A stretch of 7,741 nt of DNA, taken from the NCBI GenBank assembly GCA_002719135.1, contig PBGU01000003.1, forward strand, positions 2,422 through 10,162, read 5' to 3'. Positions 1-6,643 of this stretch are shown piece by piece. Each line of letters opens with the position of its first letter. Position 1 is the first letter of the stretch. The position numbers and the translations under genes are program-made. Below the pieces are notes generated by a model that saw nothing but the letters and a program-made list of their open reading frames with translations, was not told where the DNA came from and did not search any database. The stretch is from Gammaproteobacteria bacterium. GTDB taxonomy: Bacteria > Pseudomonadota > Gammaproteobacteria > Pseudomonadales > Azotimanducaceae.

Positions 1-84
1 TGCGTAACACTGTTCGGACTCTAGCCAGGCATCAATTAGATGCAAGGTCGATTGGACTCGGGGGTGTTGTATCTTGTCGTTCAT
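1..84 (-). CDS. N-terminal fragment of a protein cut by the left edge, possibly a serine hydrolase
   Basis: An ATG at 84-82 (minus strand) opens 28 codons that stay open to the window edge. The translation begins MNDKIQHPRVQSTLHLIDAW and ends in LESEQCYA. It lies 30 bases downstream of the VOC gene stop on the same strand, so the two probably form an operon. A weak GTAGAG stands about 8 bases before the ATG. The pattern of an amphipathic helix with a 'LIDAWLE..' core resembles the start of some beta-lactamase-family serine hydrolases, but 28 residues cannot prove a family. The gene is seen as an open frame with sensible composition and spacing; the family is a guess. Confidence 0.5.
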   Translation of the reverse strand, partial: MNDKIQHPRVQSTLHLIDAWLESEQCYA

Positions 85-114
85 GGCAGACGCTCTACAG
101 TCCGACGGCAAATA

Positions 115-528
115 CTATGCCCAGGGATCGTAAGAGCCAAAACTCCAGAGGTGGCCTTCTAAATCTATACAACCATACCCTCTACCTCCATAAGCCTGAT
201 CAGCGATATCCGAAAAGATTTCGGCTCCTGCCGCTCGTGCCTTCGCGTAATGGGCGTCCACATCTTCCACAACCATATAGATGCCGGCTGTGTTTTGACC
301 GTCCAATTCCAGGGGCGAACTATTGAGTTTTCCGTACGGGTCGTCAGCTTCTCTATGGCCATCTCCCAACATAATCATGGCCATCCCGCAAACGAGTTGA
401 GCGTGGGTAATACCACCGCTCTCACTCGGAACGATCAGGTGCTTTTCAAATCCAAAGGTGAGACACAACCAATCAATGGCTTTTTTGCAATCCTGGTATC
501 GCAAAGTAGGCACTATGCTTATCTTCAT
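115..528 (-). CDS. VOC family (glyoxalase/bleomycin resistance-like) protein
   Basis: A 137-residue protein of the vicinal oxygen chelate superfamily, with the usual single-domain length made of two beta-alpha-beta-beta-beta modules. The first module starts with SIVPTLRYQDCKKAIDWL (residues 4-21) and FGFEKH. The second starts near AGIYMVVEDVDAHYAKARAAGAEI (81-104). Candidate metal ligands are His42 in THAQL and Glu124 in DLEGHLW; His126 is adjacent. The ending GRGYGCIDLEGHLWSFGSYD is typical of the glyoxalase-like subgroup close to PhnB/bleomycin-resistance proteins. These are cytosolic metal enzymes or binding proteins of varied chemistry, and the substrate cannot be assigned. The ATG at 526-528 is the first possible start, because an in-frame TAA lies four codons upstream. 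An AAGGAG Shine-Dalgarno-like motif (543-548) sits 14 bases away, which is unusually far. It is divergent from the acyl-CoA dehydrogenase operon. Confidence 0.9.
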   Translation of the reverse strand: MKISIVPTLRYQDCKKAIDWLCLTFGFEKHLIVPSESGGITHAQLVCGMAMIMLGDGHREADDPYGKLNSSPLELDGQNTAGIYMVVEDVDAHYAKARAAGAEIFSDIADQAYGGRGYGCIDLEGHLWSFGSYDPWA

Positions 529-713
529 GTCGCTACGTTAGTCTCCTTGAATTACCCTTGGTGGTTCGCGACCCCAAACCTACGCCCCTCACCTCAGATT
601 GTCATGGCTGCTAAGAAGGCATGGGGTGTCCAAATTCGCGAGGTCCTTCTCTGCTACACCACACCTACTTTGCTAGTGTTTAGCATCTGACGATTTCTGA
701 AAAAAGGTAAGCC
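529..713. promoter_or_regulatory. Divergent intergenic spacer between VOC gene and ACAD operon
   Basis: This 185-base spacer separates two divergent transcription units, so promoters for both should lie here. I found no convincing sigma-70 box pair: TTGTCA at 599-604 lacks a matching -10. The only structured element is a short perfect dyad, TGCTA-GTGTT-TAGCA, at 671-685, 28 bases before the dehydrogenase ATG. It could be an operator half-site pair or chance. The dehydrogenase has a good ribosome binding site (AAGG at 704-707, six bases from the ATG). Confidence 0.45.
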
Positions 714-1985
714 ATGGACTTCGACATTCCGGAAGATGTCACGACGCTGCTGAAACGCCTCGACAGTTTCATAGACGAGGTGATCAGACCGCTCGAGCAG
801 ACTGACGACAACGTACGTTTTTTCGACCACCGTCGTGAGGATGCGCGAACCGATTGGGAACGCGATGGACTGCCGAACGTAGCGTGGGAGGCGCTGTTGG
901 CGAAGGCTAAACGCCTGGCGGATGATGCCGGCTTTTATCGCTATCCATTCCCCAAGCAGTACGGTGGTATGGATGGCACCAATCTAGGCATGGCAATTAT
1001 CCGCGAGCATCTCGCGGCCAAAGGTTTAGGGCTGCACAACGACCTGCAGAACGAGCATTCCATCGTGGGTAATAACATTGGGCTGTTATTGATGCTGGAA
1101 TATGGAACGAAAGAGCAGAAGGCAGAGTGGATCAACGATCTAGCAGAAGGTCGGCGCGGTTTTGCGTTCGGTATCACAGAGCCTGACCACGGATCCGATG
1201 CTACGCACATGGAAACCCGCGCGGTCCGTGAGGGTGACGAGTGGATCATCAACGGTGAGAAAACGTGGAACACCGGTATCCATACGGCGAAATACGATAT
1301 GGTCATGGCCCGAGTCAGCGGTGAAGCCGGCGACGGAAGCGGTATCACCGCGTTCTTGACGCCCATGGACTCCCCAGGTGTCAAGATCGAGGAAATGCTC
1401 TGGACCTTCAACATGCCGACGGACCACGGCCGTGTCTCGTTCACGAACGTACGTGTCCCTCACGCCTCAATCTTCGGTGGGGAAGGTCGTGGCCTCCAGG
1501 TCGTGCAACATTTCTTTAACGAGAACCGTATCCGCCAGGCGGCATCCAGCCTGGGAGCTTCACAGTTCTGTATTGACGAATCCGTGACCTATGCGCGGGC
1601 GCGTAAACCGTTCGGGAAACCCCTAGCCGGTAATCAAGGAATCCAGTTCCCACTGGTCGAACTGCAGACTCAGTGTGAGATGCTTCGGGCGCTTATCCAC
1701 AAGACAGCATGGTTGATGGACAAAAACGGCGCCTTTTCTGTCTCGGACAAGGTGTCGATGTGCAACTATTGGGCAAATCGCCTTTGTTGCGAAGCCGCTG
1801 ATCGAGCGATGCAGGTGCATGGCGGCCTGGGCTATTCCCGGCACAAGCCCTTCGAGCACATATACCGCCACCACCGCCGCTACCGCATTACCGAAGGTTC
1901 GGAGGAAATTCAGATGCGTCGCGTCGCAGGCTACATGTTCGGCTACATGCAGCAACGTGCGCCCAAGGGCGTTGAGGAAAGTTGA
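714..1985 (+). CDS. Acyl-CoA dehydrogenase family protein (ACAD10/11-type partner)
   Basis: A 423-residue cytosolic flavoprotein of full family length. Features in order: an N-terminal helical domain (1-145); the FAD/substrate motif FGITEPDHGSDATHMETRA (152-170); the beta-domain GDEWIINGEKTWNTG (174-188); the central helix motif ARARKPFGKPLAGNQGIQFP (294-313); MQVHGGLGYSRHKPFEHIYR (366-385); and the C-terminal RITEGSEEIQMRR (391-403). Glu394 in that last motif occupies the position of the catalytic base of medium-chain acyl-CoA dehydrogenases. Family chemistry is alpha,beta-dehydrogenation of acyl-CoA thioesters with FAD, passing electrons to ETF. The subgroup with the HxxRRYRITEGSEEIQ ending is close to the dehydrogenase domain of mammalian ACAD10/11. 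The stop codon directly abuts the ATG of the phosphotransferase gene, indicating co-translation. That partnership suggests action on a phosphorylated hydroxyacyl-CoA (inference). The start is set by AAGG six bases upstream of the ATG. Confidence 0.93.
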   Translation: MDFDIPEDVTTLLKRLDSFIDEVIRPLEQTDDNVRFFDHRREDARTDWERDGLPNVAWEALLAKAKRLADDAGFYRYPFPKQYGGMDGTNLGMAIIREHLAAKGLGLHNDLQNEHSIVGNNIGLLLMLEYGTKEQKAEWINDLAEGRRGFAFGITEPDHGSDATHMETRAVREGDEWIINGEKTWNTGIHTAKYDMVMARVSGEAGDGSGITAFLTPMDSPGVKIEEMLWTFNMPTDHGRVSFTNVRVPHASIFGGEGRGLQVVQHFFNENRIRQAASSLGASQFCIDESVTYARARKPFGKPLAGNQGIQFPLVELQTQCEMLRALIHKTAWLMDKNGAFSVSDKVSMCNYWANRLCCEAADRAMQVHGGLGYSRHKPFEHIYRHHRRYRITEGSEEIQMRRVAGYMFGYMQQRAPKGVEES

Positions 1986-3404
1986 ATGAGCGCGGTATTT
2001 GAGAAAAGCCTGGCTCGCGTTCTCACCCGCGAGATACCAGGCTGCACAGGTCTGGTATCGACCGAGCGATTGTCGGGCGGCGCTAGCCAAGAAACCTATA
2101 AACTTATGATCACCGATGCGAGCGGCAATAGGCCGCTGTGTCTACGTCGAGCCGTCGACGGGACAGGGGCTGAGGTCGATAGCGATCTACAGGAATCCGT
2201 CGGTCTAGCAACCGAGGCGCTACTTATCAGTAAAGCGCGTGAAGCGTTAGTGCCAGAACCTAAAGTCGATTACGTTTTGAAGGATCGAGACGGTCTCGGT
2301 GAGGGGTTCATCATGGAGTGGCTTGAAGGTGAAACCCTTGGCGCGCGCATCGTTCGTTCCCCCGAATTCGAAGGCGTTCGGCCCAACCTTGCCCGACAAT
2401 GCGGCGAGATTCTCGCGCGTATCCATGCCATCGACATTGAAGCGACTGGGCTGGACGAAAAATTGCAGACACAAACTCCCGAGATTCTCGTCAATCAAAC
2501 CTGGGAGCGTTATAAACGTTTCAATACCCCGCAACCGATGATCGACTACTCGGCACGCTGGTTGCTGGATCACTTGCCCGTTCAACACGAAGTCACACTC
2601 GTCCACAATGACTTTCGCAATGGCAACCTGATGGTCGACTCCACAGGTATCGTAGGCGTGCTTGATTGGGAGATATCTCACATTGGCGACCCGATGCGCG
2701 ATCTCGGGTGGATTTGCACCAACTCTTGGCGTTTCGGTCGTGCCGATTTACCCGTCGGCGGTTTTGGTATGTACGAGGACCTGGCCGAGGGTTACGAATC
2801 GATCTGCGATCGAAAACTCGATCGAGACCACGTTAGATTCTGGGAGGTCTATGGCTCATTCTGGTGGGCGGTGACTACCCTTGTCATGGCGGAACATTTT
2901 CGCGTTGGTCCCGACAAGACGGTGGAGCGTCCCGCCATTGGTCGACGTTGCTCTGAAGCTCAGATCGACTGCGTTAACCTGATCATACGGGGACCGGTCA
3001 CACTCATCGATCCACCGGACCAGGCAGACGATGAGATGCCGGGTATCGGTGAGCTACTCGTCAGCGTGCGCGACTTCCTTCGGGCTGACGTGATGGACTC
3101 CTCTAGTGGACGCACTCAGTTCCTGTCGCGGGTCGCCGGTAACTCGCTCGATATCATCTTGCGCGATGGTTCTCTCGGCGCCGAGCATAGGCGACTTGAG
3201 CTCGAACGACTGCGCGTGATCTTTGCAAGTAACGACGACCTTTCGGATCTCCGATGGCGGCTCGTTAATGCCTTGCGTGATGCCTCAATGCCGCTAGATC
3301 AGGATAGCGTGATCGCCCACTTGCGTGACACTGTGGCCAACCAGTTGGCTATTGATCAACCACGGTATTCTGGTCTCGCCACCGCGCTCGCGGTACGCAC
3401 ATAG
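1986..3404 (+). CDS. Phosphotransferase (APH kinase fold, ACAD10/11 N-terminal type) fused to a DUF6285-like domain
   Basis: A 472-residue protein with two parts. Residues 1 to about 340 form an aminoglycoside-phosphotransferase-like kinase: glycine-rich LSGGASQETYKL (29-40), LRR (53-55) at the ATP-lysine strand, hinge-like FIMEWLEGETLG (108-119), catalytic loop LVHNDFRNGNLMV (205-217) with Asp209 and Asn214, and the metal-binding DWE (227-229). The usual HGD is HND here. This is the kinase type found at the N terminus of mammalian ACAD10/11 and related to LvaA of bacterial levulinate breakdown, which phosphorylates a 4-hydroxyacyl-CoA. It is not expected to be an antibiotic-resistance enzyme. 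Residues about 354-465 (GIGELLVSVRDFLRADVM to AIDQPRYSGL) match my memory of DUF6285, which is more often a separate small gene beside such kinases. The ATG directly follows the dehydrogenase stop, so translation is coupled. The kinase family is clear; the substrate is inferred. Confidence 0.92.
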   Translation: MSAVFEKSLARVLTREIPGCTGLVSTERLSGGASQETYKLMITDASGNRPLCLRRAVDGTGAEVDSDLQESVGLATEALLISKAREALVPEPKVDYVLKDRDGLGEGFIMEWLEGETLGARIVRSPEFEGVRPNLARQCGEILARIHAIDIEATGLDEKLQTQTPEILVNQTWERYKRFNTPQPMIDYSARWLLDHLPVQHEVTLVHNDFRNGNLMVDSTGIVGVLDWEISHIGDPMRDLGWICTNSWRFGRADLPVGGFGMYEDLAEGYESICDRKLDRDHVRFWEVYGSFWWAVTTLVMAEHFRVGPDKTVERPAIGRRCSEAQIDCVNLIIRGPVTLIDPPDQADDEMPGIGELLVSVRDFLRADVMDSSSGRTQFLSRVAGNSLDIILRDGSLGAEHRRLELERLRVIFASNDDLSDLRWRLVNALRDASMPLDQDSVIAHLRDTVANQLAIDQPRYSGLATALAVRT

Positions 3405-3458
3405 GCTCCGGTGCTGTTCTCGGCTACGCCACTGGCTCTAAAGGGTTGAATAACGATT

Positions 3459-3492
3459 TAATTCCAAAGTCACTAAAACTGCGTTGGAGTTA
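3459..3492. terminator. Weak candidate hairpin between convergent genes
   Basis: TAATTCCAA (3459-3467) can pair with TTGGAGTTA (3484-3492) over nine positions with one G-U wobble, around a 16-base loop. It lies at the convergence of the phosphotransferase gene and the amidohydrolase gene and overlaps the amidohydrolase stop codon. The stem is AT-rich and no clear T-tract follows on either strand, so it is only a possible bidirectional terminator. Confidence 0.2.
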
Positions 3493-4683
3493 CGAGGCAA
3501 GTGAGGTTATTTCCTCGTGCGCCGCGGCCAAATAGTCGAGATCGAAACCATAAAGATCGGCAGCATTACCGTGTAGTACCTTACCGGCAGCATCCCCCAA
3601 GCACTCTCGGATCGCGTTAATGCTCGCATGACTCTCGGGCCAGGTACCTTCGTCGTGGGGATAATCGTTGCCCCATAGCATGCAGTCCGAGCCCGTGAAG
3701 CCGACGTTGTTAAGCGCAACAGGATCGTCGGTAATCGTGACGAAACCTTGGCGAAGAAAATACTCGCTAGCGCGTAGAGGCAGATCGGTGCGATATAAGT
3801 GGCGCCGGCGCTGCATCTGATCCATGGCTTGCAACGCCCACGCGAGCCAACCGCAGTCGGATTCGGTGATGACGAAGCGTAGTTTGGGATGACGTTCTAA
3901 CACACCCGACGATGTGAGCTCGAGAATTGGCGCCATGCCGGCGGCCATGCCGATCACCGTGTCGAGTTGTTCTGTGTGCTTGACACGGTCTTTGCCCTGA
4001 TTGATCGCGAGCGCGAGACGCTCCTCACTCATGTGGCCTGGATCTGCGAACTCGCCGCCTAACGCAAGATTGCCGCTGAAGACATGAAAAGTGAGTGGTA
4101 TGGAAGCTTCCTCTACCATGCTCCAGAGCGGTTCATATAGCTTCAAGCGGTACGGTTGCCACGGCACGACACAGGGCAGAAACAACGTTGCGAAGCCGTC
4201 GTCTATGCACTTTCGAGCTTCAGCCAGCGTGTCCTCGATGTCATCGGTCGGAATCATGGCAGCCGGTTTGAATCTTTTGGAGGCCGGCGCGAAGGTTTCG
4301 CGTACGTATTCGTTATAAGCGCGTGCGAAGGTTTTAGCGTATTCCCGCGTCTGGCGACTGCCACCGAAATTCAACGCGATGTTGGGGAAGACCACCTGGG
4401 CATCCACGCCTTCTCGGGCCATATCACGCATGCGGCGATCCAGGTCCGTGCCGAGAGAAGGATCGGAGCGGAACTCTAGCTCACGGTCCCGCACCGATAG
4501 CTTCTTCCAGGAAGAGCGATTCCTGATCTCACCGTTCGTCTCGTCGTCGAGGTCGCCACCCGTGCCGGGCACCAGTAGCGGCATCCGTTCGCGCAAGTGC
4601 TCAGGAAGACGAATCCTCAGATCTTTGTTTTCTGCCACATGTGAATCGGCGCTGATGAGTAGGTCGCGATTCACGCTGGACAT
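3490..4683 (-). CDS. Amidohydrolase family 2 protein (TIM-barrel metal-dependent hydrolase, ACMSD-like)
   Basis: Predicted 397-residue cytosolic hydrolase or decarboxylase of the amidohydrolase-2 (COG2159) group. Numbered from the preferred start, the N-terminal strand carries ISADSHVAE, with Asp13 and His15 as the first metal motif. Then come DAQVVFPNIALNF (94-106), a barrel strand with PLTFHVFSGN (His200), FVITESDCGWLAWAL (Glu274), FVTITDDP, and WGNDYPHDEGTWPES (Asp340, His343), which is the signature metal-site strand. It ends with the usual GNAADLYGFD. A longer reading starts at a GTG at 4710, but the ATG at 4683 has a GGAG Shine-Dalgarno eight bases upstream and places the metal motif at the normal distance, so I prefer it. 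Family members cleave or decarboxylate varied ring or amide substrates; the substrate here is unknown. The gene converges on the phosphotransferase gene and follows the GNAT gene by 119 bases. Confidence 0.92.
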   Translation of the reverse strand: MSSVNRDLLISADSHVAENKDLRIRLPEHLRERMPLLVPGTGGDLDDETNGEIRNRSSWKKLSVRDRELEFRSDPSLGTDLDRRMRDMAREGVDAQVVFPNIALNFGGSRQTREYAKTFARAYNEYVRETFAPASKRFKPAAMIPTDDIEDTLAEARKCIDDGFATLFLPCVVPWQPYRLKLYEPLWSMVEEASIPLTFHVFSGNLALGGEFADPGHMSEERLALAINQGKDRVKHTEQLDTVIGMAAGMAPILELTSSGVLERHPKLRFVITESDCGWLAWALQAMDQMQRRRHLYRTDLPLRASEYFLRQGFVTITDDPVALNNVGFTGSDCMLWGNDYPHDEGTWPESHASINAIRECLGDAAGKVLHGNAADLYGFDLDYLAAAHEEITSLAS

Positions 4684-4774
4684 GATAGGTTCTCCGCAGG
4701 TGGTCATCACATCTTAATCATTATTGGCGGCAGACGATTGTTGCCGACATTGGCGATCCGCAAACAGCTTGACG

Positions 4775-4791
4775 AGGCGAACACGTCGCCT
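4775..4791 (-). terminator. Candidate hairpin downstream of the GNAT gene
   Basis: A perfect six-base-pair stem, AGGCGA (4775-4780) and TCGCCT (4786-4791), with a five-base loop, begins 11 bases past the acetyltransferase stop codon on the minus strand. No T-run follows, so it is a poor intrinsic terminator. It may instead be an attenuating or mRNA-end structure between the GNAT and amidohydrolase genes, or chance. Confidence 0.25.
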
Positions 4792-4802
4792 GCGTTGAGA
4801 GC

Positions 4803-5321
4803 CTAAAGGCCCAGTCTAGAAAAAGCTGGGGCTAAATGTGCGTACGTTGTTACGGATTCGATGCAGCCGGCGTTGAGCTCCAATTGTTGAAACTGCCCCG
4901 TTGTTCGGTAGACGTTGTCGACGTTAGAAGGTACGAAACCAAAACGACGGTAATAGTTTGGGTCACCTAACAAGAACAGCGCGTCTAACCCGTTCGCTTT
5001 GCTTTCATCGATGGCGGCCCACATGAGCGAGCTGCCGACCCCTCGAGTTTGTTGGTCGGGATGCACGGATAGGGGGGCCACCTGACCACAAGATAATCGC
5101 ATGACCGGAGTAAGAGATACGGGTGATACAAAGATGTGGCCGATTATTTGCGGATCTTCGGCCACCAGGCTGACGATGACGTCGTTATCGTGAATAAGCT
5201 CGCGCACCAACGTCGCTTCAATAACCTTTTCGCCCAGTAAGTACTGTTCTGCATCAAAGGCAAGCGAAACAACCTCGGTAATGCTGTCTATATCTCGCTC
5301 ATTGGCTTTTCTAATATTCAT
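4803..5321 (-). CDS. GNAT family N-acetyltransferase, YhbS-like
   Basis: A 172-residue single-domain GNAT protein. It begins MNIRKANERDIDSITEVVSLAF, the usual first strand and helix. Strand beta4 VAPLSVHPDQQTRGVGSSLM (81-100) holds the acetyl-CoA pyrophosphate loop, Q91-T-R-G94-V-G96. LGDPNYYRRFGFVPS (118-132) is the hallmark of the YhbS/COG3153 group. Family role: transfer of an acetyl group from acetyl-CoA to an amine on a small molecule or protein in the cytosol; the acceptor is unknown for most YhbS relatives. No strong Shine-Dalgarno is visible before the ATG. It is divergent from the PhyH unit and may share a transcript with the downstream amidohydrolase (119-base gap with a small hairpin). 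The domain call is firm; the substrate is not assignable. Confidence 0.9.
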   Translation of the reverse strand: MNIRKANERDIDSITEVVSLAFDAEQYLLGEKVIEATLVRELIHDNDVIVSLVAEDPQIIGHIFVSPVSLTPVMRLSCGQVAPLSVHPDQQTRGVGSSLMWAAIDESKANGLDALFLLGDPNYYRRFGFVPSNVDNVYRTTGQFQQLELNAGCIESVTTYAHLAPAFSRLGL

Positions 5322-5372
5322 TACCGATGCCCAACGCGTTTGCTACAAGAAGATCTGTAAAACGAGTGCCTA

Positions 5373-5579
5373 GTGCATACAAACGTACGCCTCACGCCGA
5401 AACATGTCATCGGTCTTCAAGAGCAGGCGTTTGCTCCGTTGCAGTATGATCTCAGCATCGCAACCGATGAGGTGTTGTTGGATGCGTCGGATTCGTCCCC
5501 GGCACTCGTTTTGAGACTCTCCTCAATCGCCTTTGACGGTGTGGGTGCGTACAACTTAATCGACGGAACGAAATTATGA
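5373..5579 (+). CDS. Possible small protein overlapping the start of the PhyH gene
   Basis: A 68-codon frame that opens with GTG, since an in-frame TAA lies five codons upstream, and ends in TGA within the four-base overlap ATGA with the PhyH gene. Such an overlap is typical of translationally coupled genes and is the main reason to list it. The product (beginning MHTNVRLTPKHVIGL, ending AYNLIDGTKL) has no membrane segment, cysteine or motif I recognise, and is mildly acidic with alternating hydrophobic stretches such as SSPALVLRLSSIAF. No clear Shine-Dalgarno precedes the GTG. If it is not a gene, the spacer between the GNAT and PhyH genes is 254 bases and holds nothing else I can identify. 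Function unknown. Confidence 0.35.
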   Translation: MHTNVRLTPKHVIGLQEQAFAPLQYDLSIATDEVLLDASDSSPALVLRLSSIAFDGVGAYNLIDGTKL

Positions 5580-6559
5580 GGGTATCCCTATCATCGTTTG
5601 AACCTGACGAATCCGTACAAGAAATTACCAATACATTGAAGCGGGAAGGGGGCGTCATATTACAAAACCTTGCACCGCCAGATTTACTCGATTCGGTATA
5701 CGAAGAGATACAGGAGAACGTTCCGGAGGCAGCTCAAAAATCGTCTACCCATCTCTGGCCTGACGGCAACAGGACGGTCGGCGCCCTTGCCGCCGTGAGC
5801 TCTATTTTTGCGGAAGAATTGTTGATTCATCCGAAAGTGCTAGAGATCGTTGATGCGATGCTATTGCCGAAGCGAACGATGGCGCTCCAACCCATCGACG
5901 ACGCGTCAAATTCGCCACAGGCAGATCGCCCGACTGTTGGTGATGGTTTGTGGGCTATCACGGAAAATGAACAAAAAAGTAGTCAGCTGGTGTGGCAAGT
6001 GTCGGATCCCGACAGAGGACCGAATTGTGATCATTACAATCTCGGCGCTTCCGTCATGTTGGAAGTGCGTGAGGGCAATGAAAACCAGGTGCTCCACCGA
6101 GAGAACGCGATTTACCAGCCGTACATCGGCTATATCCCCAAGATGCGGGAATTCGTGGTGTCCGTCATGTGGGCGGCCACCGACTTTTCCGAGGAAAATG
6201 GTGCCACCCGTCTTGTGCCTGGAAGCCACACCTGGTCAGAAGATCGAATTGCAAAGGAAAATGAGATAGCTCAAGCCGTCATGCCCAAAGGCTCTGCCGT
6301 CATGTGGCTTTCACGCACTCTGCATGGTGCTGGGAAAAGCCGACTTTCAGAACGGCGAACCGGATTTTTTCATTCGTTCATCCCCGATTGGCTTAGACAA
6401 GAGGAAAATCAGTACTTATCTATCCCCCCGGAAATAGCTGAGAAACTATCGGACAGGGCTAAACAGGTGATCGGATATTCGTCGAGTAATTCTCTCGGTT
6501 GGGTTAAGGGCAGGGCGAAGGAGAACCTCTTAGTCGAGGGATCAGGAGCGCCGATTTAG
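5576..6559 (+). CDS. Phytanoyl-CoA dioxygenase (PhyH) family protein
   Basis: A 327-residue cytosolic Fe(II)/2-oxoglutarate oxygenase fold, of usual family length. The N-terminal VQEITNTLKREGGVILQNLAPPDLLDSVYEEI (14-45) is the typical opening. The double-stranded beta-helix core holds QVLHRENAIY (171-180), with His174 and Glu176 as the first two iron ligands, GATRLVPGSHTW (209-220), and TLHGAGKSRLSERR (248-261). His250 there is the distal iron ligand, and Arg260 or Arg261 the likely 2-oxoglutarate carboxylate binder. The first motif is HxE rather than the commoner HxD. Family members hydroxylate (rarely otherwise oxidise) small molecules or acyl chains while decarboxylating 2-oxoglutarate; the substrate is not readable here. 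Relatives are abundant in marine and other environmental bacteria. The start is ATG at 5576, with a weak GGA eight bases upstream and an ATGA overlap with a possible small gene. A serine hydrolase gene follows 166 bases later on the same strand. Confidence 0.9.
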   Translation: MRVSLSSFEPDESVQEITNTLKREGGVILQNLAPPDLLDSVYEEIQENVPEAAQKSSTHLWPDGNRTVGALAAVSSIFAEELLIHPKVLEIVDAMLLPKRTMALQPIDDASNSPQADRPTVGDGLWAITENEQKSSQLVWQVSDPDRGPNCDHYNLGASVMLEVREGNENQVLHRENAIYQPYIGYIPKMREFVVSVMWAATDFSEENGATRLVPGSHTWSEDRIAKENEIAQAVMPKGSAVMWLSRTLHGAGKSRLSERRTGFFHSFIPDWLRQEENQYLSIPPEIAEKLSDRAKQVIGYSSSNSLGWVKGRAKENLLVEGSGAPI

Positions 6560-6570
6560 ATAGCCTCAAG

Positions 6571-6586
6571 CGATGGGTTCACATCG
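6571..6586 (+). terminator. Weak hairpin just after the PhyH gene
   Basis: CGATG (6571-6575) and CATCG (6582-6586) form a perfect five-base-pair stem with a six-base loop, starting 11 bases after the PhyH stop codon and followed by AATTTGT. The stem is short and the T-run poor, so it is at best a weak terminator. Confidence 0.22.
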
Positions 6587-6643
6587 AATTTGTGGAACGG
6601 CCTCTCACCTAACTAGTACTATATTCGTCTCATGGACTACGCC

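Noticed and set aside
250..690. A 146-codon plus-strand frame antisense to the VOC gene
   Set aside because: It overlaps nearly the whole N-terminal half of a clear VOC protein in antisense, has no recognisable domain, and runs through the divergent spacer; it is a shadow frame.
941..2090. Several long minus-strand frames inside the dehydrogenase and its junction with the kinase gene
   Set aside because: The plus-strand proteins are well-conserved families with all catalytic motifs; the antisense translations show no domain features.
1986..3404. Reading the APH-fold protein as an aminoglycoside resistance gene
   Set aside because: Its sequence pattern (LVHNDFRNGN..DWEISHIGDPMRDLGW) and coupling to an acyl-CoA dehydrogenase fit the ACAD10/11-type kinase group, not antibiotic phosphotransferases.
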